61,136 nt of DNA from Colwellia sp. Lineage in GTDB: Bacteria; Pseudomonadota; Gammaproteobacteria; Enterobacterales; Alteromonadaceae. The stretch is taken from positions 1 to 61,136 of the forward strand of contig JALJPB010000020.1 of assembly GCA_022969175.1 (NCBI GenBank). The letters run 5' to 3'. Position numbers and translations under genes: made by a program. This document shows, one piece after another, positions 34,788 through 43,556 of the stretch (position 1 is the stretch's first letter; each line of letters begins with the position of its first letter). The notes under the pieces were generated by a model. That model made no database searches and had not been told where the DNA came from. It saw nothing but the letters and a program-made list of their open reading frames with translations.

Positions 34788-35321
34788 ATGAAACGTTTAA
34801 ATAAACACGCTATAAAGTTACCGGCATTATGTGTTGCCGCTCTTTTAACTATTAGTTCAACGTCAACTTTTGCTCAAGACTTTACTCAATCACTTAATAA
34901 GCTAACTCAGAAAAGTGAAAGTAAAGACATTCAAAGTAATGCGCTAACAAGTTATGCAGCAAACCAATTAGGTTTATCTGAAAGTACGGTAAACTCTGGT
35001 TTAGGATCACTTTTTAAAGTAGCGAAAGATAACTTAAGCCAAGAAAACTTTGCTTTAATCAGCAAAGCCATTCCAGATATCAATTCATACATTGCTAAAG
35101 CGCCTAGTATTTCAACGTCTTCTTTGACTTCTTTATTAGGTAGCACTGGTGATGCAGGAAAAGCTGCGGCAAATATAAGTTATTTAGACTCAGCGTTTAA
35201 AAAAATCGGACTTTCTAAAGAGCAATTACCAGCGATGCTTGACTCTGTAACAGGTTATTTAGATAAAAATGGTTACGGTGACGCGGCAGGTTTGCTTAAA
35301 GAAGGCTTAAACTTTTTATAA
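34788..35321 (+). CDS. DUF2780 family exported protein
   Basis: A 177-residue protein with a signal peptide (about 1-29, ending STSTFAQ). The mature part has the alanine- and serine-rich helical pattern of DUF2780: LTSYAANQLGLSESTVNSGLGSLFK, YLDSAFKKIGLSKEQLPAML and GDAAGLLKEGL. Members are periplasmic or secreted proteins of unknown function, including the Vibrio VcgC/VcgE proteins. A good terminator follows, so it is a single-gene unit. Confidence 0.85.
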   Translation: MKRLNKHAIKLPALCVAALLTISSTSTFAQDFTQSLNKLTQKSESKDIQSNALTSYAANQLGLSESTVNSGLGSLFKVAKDNLSQENFALISKAIPDINSYIAKAPSISTSSLTSLLGSTGDAGKAAANISYLDSAFKKIGLSKEQLPAMLDSVTGYLDKNGYGDAAGLLKEGLNFL

Positions 35322-35355
35322 GTGACAGCCAATAACATTTTAACAACGCCAATAG

Positions 35356-35391
35356 CAAAAACCAAAGTAATAAACGGCTTTGGTTTTTTTT
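35356..35391 (+). terminator. Rho-independent terminator after the DUF2780 gene
   Basis: AAAAACCAAAG and CTTTGGTTTTT form the stem, and the right arm runs into eight Ts. An outer AACGCCAA/TTGGCGTT pair (35345 and 35394 regions) can extend the structure. Confidence 0.85.
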
Positions 35392-35505
35392 GTCTTGGCG
35401 TTGCCAAAATGTATTTTCTTATTTTGTAAAAAAACTGAGGATAACTATTTTAAAACTCTGTTAAAATGGTAGCAGATAACTATTTTTACCTTTTTGGATA
35501 ACCTT

Positions 35506-36162
35506 TTGACTAATAATGACGTATTGCGCCGTATTCGGTATACCTTTAACTATAACGATGAAAAAATGATGGCGATATTTGCCTCTGCCGGTCTTGAAGT
35601 AACAAGAGAGCAAATTAGTAATTGGTTAAAAAAAGATGATGATAGTGAGCTGGTAAATTGTGGTGATACGCAGTTAGCGACTTTTTTAAATGGCTTAATT
35701 AATGAAAAGCGTGGTAAAAAACCTGGCGCACAAGCAATACCTGAAAAGCGTATTAATAATAATATTATTTTAACTAAATTAAAGATCGCTTTTAATTTAA
35801 AGTCTGAAGATATTATCGAACTCTTTGCTAAAGAAAATTTAAAAGTTAGCAAACCCGAGTTAAGTGCATTTTCTCGTAAACCTGATCATAAACATTACCG
35901 GGAATGTAAAGACCAGTTTTTGCGTAATTTTTTACAAGGCTTAGATCATTTATATCACGTTAAAAGGCGTGCAAAAGCACAAGCTGCGAAAGAAGGTGCT
36001 GAACAGGCTCAGAAAGATACGCCAAAAACAAATTACGGCACGGCGAAACCTAATGCCAGTAAAATATATGTAAATCCTAATATAAAACCTGTTGAAAAAG
36101 CGAAAACTGATCGTAAAGTTTTAAAGTTAAAGCCTGAGCAAATTTGGGGAAAAGATAAATAA
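35506..36162 (+). CDS. DUF1456 family protein (YehS-like)
   Basis: About 218 residues with two tandem copies of the DUF1456 unit: NNDVLRRIRYTFNYNDEKMM with ISNWLKKDDD, and NNIILTKLKIAFNLKSEDII with LSAFSRKPDHKHYRECKDQ. A basic, Lys/Ala-rich tail follows (from about 160). E. coli YehS has the same double-unit layout; function unknown. There is no ATG near the start. I choose the TTG at 35506, which gives the family N-terminus (TNNDVLRR) and has GGATAACC upstream; another TTG at 35494 is also open. Confidence 0.82.
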   Translation: MTNNDVLRRIRYTFNYNDEKMMAIFASAGLEVTREQISNWLKKDDDSELVNCGDTQLATFLNGLINEKRGKKPGAQAIPEKRINNNIILTKLKIAFNLKSEDIIELFAKENLKVSKPELSAFSRKPDHKHYRECKDQFLRNFLQGLDHLYHVKRRAKAQAAKEGAEQAQKDTPKTNYGTAKPNASKIYVNPNIKPVEKAKTDRKVLKLKPEQIWGKDK

Positions 36163-36216
36163 TTGCTATAACCCTAACTAAGGTTTTATAACGATTTACA
36201 ATAAGCAGGTGTAACT

Positions 36217-36648
36217 ATGACAGTTTCAAAAATACTCCCTTCTTGGTTTAAGCCTTTTGCCATTGTTTCTTTAGTATGGAACTTAATAGGGATACTGGCT
36301 TTTGTTGCACAGGTATTGATGACACCAGAAGCCTTAGCTGCATTGCCCCAAGGAGAACAAAATTTAATCGCTAATACACCTTTATTAGCTACCATTGCTT
36401 TTGCTTTTGCGGTATTTGGTGGTGTTATTGGTTGTCTGGCTTTGTTGATGAAAAAAACAAGTGCAATTACCTGGTTTACCTTTTCATTACTTGGTATTGC
36501 CGTACAAATGTTTCACGCATTTTTTATGCTAAATTCCTTTGCTGTATTTGGCCCCGGCGGTTTAATTATGCCAATAATGGTTGCTGTTTGGGCAATCGCT
36601 TTACTGACTATCGCAAGAAAAGCAAAATCAGAGAATTGGCTTAACTAA
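36217..36648 (+). CDS. Small four-helix membrane protein
   Basis: 143 residues with four hydrophobic helices (about 15-36, 53-76, 82-105 and 110-133), joined by short loops, and a basic C-terminus (RKAKSENWLN). Proteins of this shape are sometimes labelled sugar-transporter-like, but I see no motif supporting transport. A GCAGGTG site precedes the ATG. It stands alone, 54 bases after the DUF1456 gene. Confidence 0.7.
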   Translation: MTVSKILPSWFKPFAIVSLVWNLIGILAFVAQVLMTPEALAALPQGEQNLIANTPLLATIAFAFAVFGGVIGCLALLMKKTSAITWFTFSLLGIAVQMFHAFFMLNSFAVFGPGGLIMPIMVAVWAIALLTIARKAKSENWLN

Positions 36649-36746
36649 GTTTACTAGTTATTAAGTGCTGTGAAGTTGAAGTTTGCAGCATTCAACTTAA
36701 ATTGTTATAGCACTCCCTTAACGGCTATAAATTTCTTTGTTTAGAT

Positions 36747-36766
36747 CCCACCCACACCCACACCCA
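36747..36766. repeat. CCCACCCACACCC simple repeat
   Basis: CCCACCCACACCCACACCCA in the gap before apbE, similar in unit to the CA microsatellite at 28728-28752. Confidence 0.75.
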
Positions 36767-36849
36767 TATCCGAATCACTTGTCTTAGCATTACTTCCACT
36801 AGAGCTTGCTAGAACTTGCTATTAGTTTTAGTCTTTGTTATTGGTTTAA

Positions 36850-37854
36850 ATGACTATGGTAGGGTTTAACATTAGTATGTATAAGAAGCTGGTTTTAACA
36901 TTTTCATTACTGTTGGTTTGTTCAACAGTTTGTGGGCAGTGGTATAAGGAAAGTTTTAAAGTCATGGGTACTCAAGCCCATGTTGAGTTTTGGTTAGCCC
37001 CCGAGCAATCAATACAAATCGCTAGGGTATTAATTGAGGCAGTAAAAGATGAAATGCATCGCATTGACAAAGAAATGAGTCCCTACAAGGTGAACAGTTT
37101 ATTAAGTGTTATTAATCGACAAGCAAGTATAAGCCCCGTTAAAATATCACCTGAACTTTTTGAGTTATTAAAAGTATCCTCTGAAGTGTCGAAGTTAAGT
37201 GATGGTGCTTTTGATATAACCTTTGCATCTGTCGGTTATAAATATGATTATCGAGCCAGTAAAAGGCCAAAAAAAGAAACTATAGCAAGCGCTTTATCGT
37301 CAATTGATTATTCTGCGGTTATTTTGGATGAGAAAAACTTAACGGTTAGTTTTAACCAAGCAGCGATAAAAATTGACTTAGGCGGTATTGCTAAGGGCTT
37401 CGCTGTTAAGCAATGTTTGAACATACTTGCTAGCAATGGGGTTGAACATGCTTTAGTTAGTGCCGGTGGGGATACTGCTTTAATTGGTGATCGTTTAGGA
37501 AGAGACTGGTTAGTTGGCATAAAACACCCAAGAGCCGAACATAAGACAGCGGTACAAATTCCTTTGAATAACGAGGCAATTTCAACTTCAGGTGATTATG
37601 AACGATACTTTATTGAGGATGGCGTCAGGTATCATCACATCATTAATCCAAAAACTGGCGATTCAGCACGTAAAGTGGTTAGTGTTTCCATTATTGGTAA
37701 AGATGCCACTTATGTCGATGCGTTATCAACGACAGTTTTTGTCATGGGGCTGTCAAAAGGCATGGCACTCATTGATAAGTTATCCGGCTATGAGGCAATT
37801 ATTATTGATAATCAACAAACAATGCATTTTTCTAAAGGCTTACAACAAAATTAG
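36850..37854 (+). CDS. apbE: FAD:protein FMN transferase ApbE
   Basis: Up to 334 residues. An ATG at 36877 would give a cleaner signal peptide (MYKKLVLTFSLLLVC) and may be the true start. The ApbE fold is shown by VMGTQAHVEFW, IDKEMSPYK, KIDLGGIAKGFAVK, SAGGDTALIGDR and DALSTTVFVMG, which bind FAD and magnesium. The enzyme works outside the cytoplasm and attaches FMN to a Thr or Ser of target proteins. The usual targets (NqrB/C, RnfG/D) are not in this window. It lies convergent with the DUF1501 operon, at the edge of the large envelope locus, whose DUF3570 and DUF4266 genes I recall travelling with apbE in other bacteria. Confidence 0.93.
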   Translation: MTMVGFNISMYKKLVLTFSLLLVCSTVCGQWYKESFKVMGTQAHVEFWLAPEQSIQIARVLIEAVKDEMHRIDKEMSPYKVNSLLSVINRQASISPVKISPELFELLKVSSEVSKLSDGAFDITFASVGYKYDYRASKRPKKETIASALSSIDYSAVILDEKNLTVSFNQAAIKIDLGGIAKGFAVKQCLNILASNGVEHALVSAGGDTALIGDRLGRDWLVGIKHPRAEHKTAVQIPLNNEAISTSGDYERYFIEDGVRYHHIINPKTGDSARKVVSVSIIGKDATYVDALSTTVFVMGLSKGMALIDKLSGYEAIIIDNQQTMHFSKGLQQN

Positions 37855-37930
37855 CTCACTAGACTTTAACTGTAGGTGAAAAGCATTTAAAAGTTAAAGT
37901 TAAAGCTAGATAACTTGCTGATTTATATCA

Positions 37931-39508
37931 TTAAATAATAGCTTGAAAAGCGGTTAACGAATCTAACATCACCGAATTACCAAGGCCTTGGCCGGGGACT
38001 ATATTTGTAAACTGCCCTTGTTCACCATGTAATGCCATATAGTTTAGTAGCACGGTTTCTACTAGCAGGTTGACATTATTTGCTGAAGGCGCTGAAGCGG
38101 TTTCAACAGAGGCATCAGGACGCATAAAGCCTATTTGTTGTTGTATGGCCATTTGGTCGCTATTTGCTCCCGTCAGTTGAGGTTTACCTGAAGGGTTAAA
38201 TACTAAGAAAAAGGAAGCGCCTGTGGAGGAATTATCACCTGTCCATTCGCCTTTTCCTCTCCCTTCAACAGAGTCGTCAATTCGGCCATTACTCGCAACC
38301 GAGCCATCACTGAAAACATACATCATTAATGGTTGGTTTTTACGTGCAGCATATTCAAGACAGGCACCCATGCAGCGCCCAGCACGTAAATCTCTTAATT
38401 CTCCCGTACCACGATCACCAGTGTGGTAGTCAAAGCCCCCCATAGTGACAGTACCAGCACCAGAAAAACCGTTGACGACAAGCTTCATAATAGAGGCTGT
38501 TTTTTGGAATTCATTTTCAGAGTCAAATTCATTTAAGGTAAATATGCCTCCTGGACCAACTATATCTGGATCTAACAAGGGGTTCAGTGTTGAGGGATCG
38601 CCAAACCTGTCGGCTAAATCAGCACTTTTAACATAACCACAATTGATCATATCTTTAATTACATCATCACGGGTAACTTGGGTATTAACTGACGCCATTT
38701 TTTGAGCACTCACTCTTTGTATGCTTTCCATCACCGCAACAGCGTCGCTTTGGGAAAGTAAACTAAACAGATCACCAACATCAACTAAGCCTGTGACATC
38801 GGTAGGGCGATCAATTTTCGTTGGTCTTTTTGCCAAATTAATAAAGCTTGCTGGCGCCATTGAGTTGCCACCGGAATCAGTATTTCTCGAACCGATCAGT
38901 GGCATTAATGAGCCATCTGCTCCTGCTGCTGCAATTGCATACATAGGGTTGTGAGGATTATTACTGGTATCATTGTCTGAGCGGTTGGGTATTACCGCAC
39001 CATTTATTTTACCCGCCGTTTCAGGGGAAACTTTCTCTAAAATCCCACGTAAAAATGCCGAGTCAGAATGAAAAGCTAAGCCAAGACTGGTATCGATAAA
39101 GTCGGATAAATTACCGTCCGGATTCGAGATTGAAGGTACCATGTCACCGGGTAGGCCAAGTTTGTTATACCCTGCGGTTGAAAGGAAGTCGAGTTGTCCT
39201 CCTGCGCCACCCACTAAAACATTGGATCCTGAAATATTAGCTCCACCGGCTAAATCAAAACTAATAAAGGGTATTTTACCAGCACCTTGAACATTGATGC
39301 CACACGAATCCCTAAGCGCTTGAATATCAGGTGAGAGAGTTCCGTGAGCCTGCTTTGGATTGGCAAACATACTTAATAATGATAATCCTGCAACAGCATG
39401 GCCACCTGTTCGAAGTCCAGAAGCGATAAAGTCTCTACGTGTCATTGGTTTTTTATGATCGCCATAGAGTAAAGGGCTGTTTAGATCAAAATGTTTATTC
39501 TTTCTCAT
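37931..39508 (-). CDS. Tat-exported DUF1501 family protein
   Basis: A 525-residue protein with a twin-arginine signal (TRRDFIASGLRTGG, residues 23-36, followed by AGLSLLSMFA) and a DUF1501 domain, related to the alkaline phosphatase/sulfatase fold. Blocks include FISFDLAGGANISGSNVLVGG, GGFDYHTGDRG and MMYVFSDGSV. DUF1501 proteins are frequent in Planctomycetes and other marine bacteria, usually next to large cytochrome-like proteins, as here. Their activity is not established as far as I know. A late sequence, DNSSTGAS, resembles loosely the ApbE flavinylation motif; weak. It is the last gene of a three-gene operon with two haem-binding proteins. Confidence 0.87.
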   Translation of the reverse strand: MRKNKHFDLNSPLLYGDHKKPMTRRDFIASGLRTGGHAVAGLSLLSMFANPKQAHGTLSPDIQALRDSCGINVQGAGKIPFISFDLAGGANISGSNVLVGGAGGQLDFLSTAGYNKLGLPGDMVPSISNPDGNLSDFIDTSLGLAFHSDSAFLRGILEKVSPETAGKINGAVIPNRSDNDTSNNPHNPMYAIAAAGADGSLMPLIGSRNTDSGGNSMAPASFINLAKRPTKIDRPTDVTGLVDVGDLFSLLSQSDAVAVMESIQRVSAQKMASVNTQVTRDDVIKDMINCGYVKSADLADRFGDPSTLNPLLDPDIVGPGGIFTLNEFDSENEFQKTASIMKLVVNGFSGAGTVTMGGFDYHTGDRGTGELRDLRAGRCMGACLEYAARKNQPLMMYVFSDGSVASNGRIDDSVEGRGKGEWTGDNSSTGASFFLVFNPSGKPQLTGANSDQMAIQQQIGFMRPDASVETASAPSANNVNLLVETVLLNYMALHGEQGQFTNIVPGQGLGNSVMLDSLTAFQAII

Positions 39509-39557
39509 GTTGCTCTCTTTATGTTTAGCTCTATTTACTTAGCTCTCATCTGCTCAA

Positions 39558-42029
39558 TTATTGAATTAACATTACTGCACTGGCTAAAACCGCGGTACAA
39601 CTTGCTTTTGCGATTGCTTTTGTTCGATCGGTATCACAATTATTTCCACAAGAAGATAATCGTGTAATTAAACTATCCAACTCATTATATACAAGTGTTT
39701 TATTAGGTTGGCTCGACAAGTCTAATGGCATAAGTTGTGATAACAATGGGTTGAGCAAATTACTCCTACCTGTTGCATCTAAAGCAATATTGGGTTGTTT
39801 GGTAAAATCAACATTAGGAAACCAGGTGTTTCTCAAGGTATTATCTTCAATAGCACTATTACAATAAGCAATGGCTAATTGGGTTATACCCATTTGTTGG
39901 GCGGAAATAAACGTTTCAATATCTTCTAGGTTAGGTAGTTGTCGTTGTATTAATTGATAAGTGGTAAATACACTTTGAATATTTTGCTTAACCCCAGTTA
40001 AGCTACTCATGCTGGCATTAATTTCTGCAAAATTTCTTAAACCAAGCTCAGGGCTTTGTGAGCTCGACGGTATTTCATCGGCAATAATTATTTCACCTGG
40101 TATTTTAATATTGGTATGTTCTCCAAGTTGTTCAAACGTTAAGAAGAACTCGTCTTGATTTGGTCCTTTTTCAAGGCCAATAATTGTACCTAAAGGTGAT
40201 AACGGAAATAGCTCTGATAAGTTTTGACCAGCACTAACCGTTTCTTCTAAATGACTATAAGCTTGTCCCTGTATACTTTCTTTACCATTAAGGCCGATAC
40301 GTAACCCCTTAATATCAATAGCACCAGATGGAGATAGCCCATCTAAATTAACCACACTAGGGTTAATAAATAGATAACTGTAATTATCAAATTGACTTAC
40401 TTCAAATAATACATAGGTATTGGCTAAATCAATGAGTTCACCGATAGAAAATAATAAAAAGAATTTTTCACCAACACCAACATCAAAGTTTTGGCTGATT
40501 TGACTTTGCTCTAAGGCTCTATTGTAAATTGCTAGCAAGCGAATGTTTCCTTGCCATGTATGATTATTAGAAGCTTCATTTCCTAAAATCAAAGCAAAAC
40601 TATCATCCCATGAAGCGATAGGTGAAATAGTTTCATCATTAGCTTCAATTAACTTTGAATTTACATATAAACGGCGACCATTAGTTGGATCAAACGTTAA
40701 TACAACATGTTGAAGAGTTGCTTGAAGAACCTCATCAGCATCGGGAGTGGATAATGCGGGTTCACCATTTATAGAGCTATTTTCATTACGTAATAAAAAA
40801 TTATAATTGTATTGTGTTTGTCCTAAGGTAAAGTTACGCTCTGAATCCCCTGCTGAGTAGGTAATGATTCTGGCGGGACCTTCTTGTACGACATTGTTAG
40901 GTGTGAGCCAAGCTTCAATAGAGAATTCACCAGTAGAGGTGATCAAATTATGCAATTTTTTACTGTTTGCTGTACTTGCCTGCGCTTTACCGTTGGTAAA
41001 AGATAACCCCCAAGAACCTAGCCATTCAATATCACCAGATAAATTCAAATTAGCCGCAGGGGAAATACCAGAGGTATCGTAGGCAGTATTGCCTGTGCCT
41101 GTTTTAAATTGGTATAACGCGATAACATCGGATTCATAGCGTCCGCCACTTGAAGCAACAATTCCATCCGTTAATAATAACGATTTTGACACCACCATCT
41201 CTGGAGATATTTCGTTTACGGCTATTTCATTACTAAAAGCTTCTATTGCAGTCTTCATCTCATTACTGTTTTCTTGACAATTTGACCAACAATTATGAAA
41301 CTCGTTGCCTAAACGTAAAACAAGTCTTGAGCTTACTGGCTCATCAAGGTTAATAACACGTTTTACCGACTCATAAGATTGTTCAAGGTCATCACTCGCA
41401 AAAAACGGTGATTGAGCAAAGTCCGCTGACTCGCTATGACACGCAGCGCAATAAGTCGTTAACAAGGGGTAAACTGTTGTCAGGTATAAACCAGTATCAG
41501 CGGGGAAAGTTTTACTGCTGCCGGGAGTTCTAACCACTGGAGGTGTTAAATCAATGGTATTAGCCGTACTGACTCGTTCATCTGCCCAAAGCTTTATCCA
41601 TTGTTGCATGGTTTCACCACATGCAGCATCACTTTCCAACCAACAATTATGGCCATTGGCTACTTTCTCTACTAAGCGGGATTGCTCTGGGTTGGATAAA
41701 TTGACTAATGGGTTCGAGGCCGCATAAGCATTATTTACATTATTTCTACTGGCAAAGTAGGGGGCTTGCTCACCTTCAGTATGACAAGTACCACACTTGT
41801 CGCTAGTAGAGATGTTATCCCAAAGCGCCGTTTTATATTTCTGAATATCTTCGGTTAAAGGAGCGGGGCCAGTATATGTACCCGATTGATTATCATCTAA
41901 AAGAGGGGGCTGTGTTTCAACAGTTGATTCACCACAACCTGAAATAAAAATGTTTACAATGAGTAACGGTAAAACTCCCCGTAAAAAAAATGTATTTTTA
42001 AGCCTGTTTATATAATAAAAACTCATCAT
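39558..42029 (-). CDS. Large lipoprotein with two c-type haem motifs and a LamG-like domain
   Basis: About 823 residues from the ATG at 42029, which overlaps the upstream stop as TAATG. The frame extends five codons further up to a TTG. The lipoprotein signal ends FISGCGES. Two planctomycete-cytochrome-like modules follow, each with a haem-binding CxxCH (CGTCH near residue 65, CAACH near 195). After these come a LamG/concanavalin-like jelly roll (about 310-520, FSIEAWLTPNN and LYVNSKLIEANDE) and a long C-terminal region. The domain order suggests a surface haem protein that also binds a polymer or protein. It is co-translated with the preceding cytochrome-like gene. Confidence 0.8.
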   Translation of the reverse strand: MMSFYYINRLKNTFFLRGVLPLLIVNIFISGCGESTVETQPPLLDDNQSGTYTGPAPLTEDIQKYKTALWDNISTSDKCGTCHTEGEQAPYFASRNNVNNAYAASNPLVNLSNPEQSRLVEKVANGHNCWLESDAACGETMQQWIKLWADERVSTANTIDLTPPVVRTPGSSKTFPADTGLYLTTVYPLLTTYCAACHSESADFAQSPFFASDDLEQSYESVKRVINLDEPVSSRLVLRLGNEFHNCWSNCQENSNEMKTAIEAFSNEIAVNEISPEMVVSKSLLLTDGIVASSGGRYESDVIALYQFKTGTGNTAYDTSGISPAANLNLSGDIEWLGSWGLSFTNGKAQASTANSKKLHNLITSTGEFSIEAWLTPNNVVQEGPARIITYSAGDSERNFTLGQTQYNYNFLLRNENSSINGEPALSTPDADEVLQATLQHVVLTFDPTNGRRLYVNSKLIEANDETISPIASWDDSFALILGNEASNNHTWQGNIRLLAIYNRALEQSQISQNFDVGVGEKFFLLFSIGELIDLANTYVLFEVSQFDNYSYLFINPSVVNLDGLSPSGAIDIKGLRIGLNGKESIQGQAYSHLEETVSAGQNLSELFPLSPLGTIIGLEKGPNQDEFFLTFEQLGEHTNIKIPGEIIIADEIPSSSQSPELGLRNFAEINASMSSLTGVKQNIQSVFTTYQLIQRQLPNLEDIETFISAQQMGITQLAIAYCNSAIEDNTLRNTWFPNVDFTKQPNIALDATGRSNLLNPLLSQLMPLDLSSQPNKTLVYNELDSLITRLSSCGNNCDTDRTKAIAKASCTAVLASAVMLIQ

Positions 42030-43297
42030 TAATCCCCCATACAATATGCGCCAACTTCAGCAAAAACTCGCTTTAGCTGGTAGGAATTTTGTTTGAAATA
42101 CTCCGTCGTATTATTGATTTGTACTAAATCTTCATTGCTTTCTGCATCACGTAAACAAACGGTTTTAAATACTTTTTTGACTTGGCATTGTGCGAAGGCT
42201 TGGCTGTTAGCTAGTTCTTCACCTAAGGATTTTGCCCCCACTCCTTTGCCAATAATTGAAGGGTCCCAACCCAATCTTTGATTAGCGCCTTCTCGCCAAT
42301 AGTTTTGCCATTGATCATCGGGAGTTACAAAGCCGTAGGGGAAAGTGGTTGCATTGTTATGATATTTAGCTTGTACGCGGCTGCCTGTAGTAGAGTCTAA
42401 TGTACCTTGGGGGTTGTAGCTAATAGCGCCGGAGTCACCGTTTGGATCATTTATAGGGTCAAAGTCGTAATCATAATAGGCAAATGCTTGTGCAAGAGGA
42501 TCCATTCCTGAATGACAGCCAATACAATTATTTAAGAATAATCTGCTATCACCCCCCGGACTACGACTAACATCTTGTCTTATCCTATCAGGGGATAGAG
42601 TAATGTCCTTTAACGGCTCTAAATCAGTGCACAAATGATTCATCAAAGTAAAACGTAACATTGCCCTATTAGTGCCTAAGTAAAAAAATGCTTTTGCAGA
42701 GGCTCTAGTTGTTAACACCCCTGCTGTAGCTGATGCAGGTAAACCATTTAGATCAGACTGGTTTTTAGCAATTAAGCCATCAGCTAAGTTAATAAACTCA
42801 GCTTCTAGGGCTAAATAGTGATTGTTATTATTTTTGTTGTAAGCGGGTAAATTAAATTCGTCTTTTCCGACGTAGGTGGTATTTGCCTGTAGAATTTGTC
42901 TAAAATCAATATCGTCACGCACCATGCCAATAATGGTGGCGCTGTAGTCATTTAATTCAAAAAAAATGTCTTGATCTTTATTTGTCCAAGGAGTGGCAAA
43001 AACTTTTAAAGTGGTAGAGTAAAAGTGATGTGACTCCATTGCTTTGTATGCAGCTTCGACAGGTCGGCCATTATCGAGCAAAGCCACCATTTCAGTTAAG
43101 ATCATTTCATTGGCGGGAACGCCTGAAATTCTATCATGCAATTGTTTGGCTTGCTCTAATGTAGAACCTTGAGCGTTAAGAGAAAACATTAGGAGAATGA
43201 GAGTTAACAGCGTTTTAAAATGATCAACGGGTAACTTTAGTAAAATACTCTGATTAGACAATGCTAACTTCATAAACATTTGCTGTAACATCTTCAT
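42029..43297 (-). CDS. Exported DUF1588-like c-type cytochrome protein
   Basis: 422 residues with a signal peptide preceded by a longish N-terminus (cleavage after MFSLNAQG, about residue 44). One haem motif, NNCIGCHSGMDPLAQAFAYYD, closely follows the DUF1588 pattern (CxxCH, then DP and a Phe/Tyr-Asp pair) known from Planctomycetes-type DUF1592/1588/1585 proteins. The rest is helical, with a C-terminal CQVKKVFKTVC stretch similar to DUF1585. The shared TAATG with the LamG/cytochrome gene makes it the first gene of the three-gene minus-strand operon. Partner redox proteins are probably the neighbouring haem lipoproteins. Confidence 0.78.
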   Translation of the reverse strand: MKMLQQMFMKLALSNQSILLKLPVDHFKTLLTLILLMFSLNAQGSTLEQAKQLHDRISGVPANEMILTEMVALLDNGRPVEAAYKAMESHHFYSTTLKVFATPWTNKDQDIFFELNDYSATIIGMVRDDIDFRQILQANTTYVGKDEFNLPAYNKNNNNHYLALEAEFINLADGLIAKNQSDLNGLPASATAGVLTTRASAKAFFYLGTNRAMLRFTLMNHLCTDLEPLKDITLSPDRIRQDVSRSPGGDSRLFLNNCIGCHSGMDPLAQAFAYYDYDFDPINDPNGDSGAISYNPQGTLDSTTGSRVQAKYHNNATTFPYGFVTPDDQWQNYWREGANQRLGWDPSIIGKGVGAKSLGEELANSQAFAQCQVKKVFKTVCLRDAESNEDLVQINNTTEYFKQNSYQLKRVFAEVGAYCMGD

Positions 43298-43556
43298 ACA
43301 AGCTCCTAGAATATGACCGTTTGAATTTATTAAAATAAATCAATTTAAACAAGTGGTTGGCATATTTTTTCTGTTTTAGTTTATTCGAAAAGTAATATTA
43401 TCAATTGAAACTTTCAGATTTAACTGCTTATTTTTAGCCCTTGCAATTTTGCGACTCCATGATGATAATGTCAATGTCTAAAATATTGTATTGGTAAATT
43501 ACGCGGCAATAGGATGAATAATCTATTGTATGCAATAAACATCAAGGGAAAGATGC

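Noticed and set aside
38200..38250. DNSSTGAS in the DUF1501 protein as an ApbE flavinylation site
   Set aside because: The Asp is one residue out of register with the Dxx[S/T]GA[S/T] pattern, and this could be chance; not strong enough for a separate claim.
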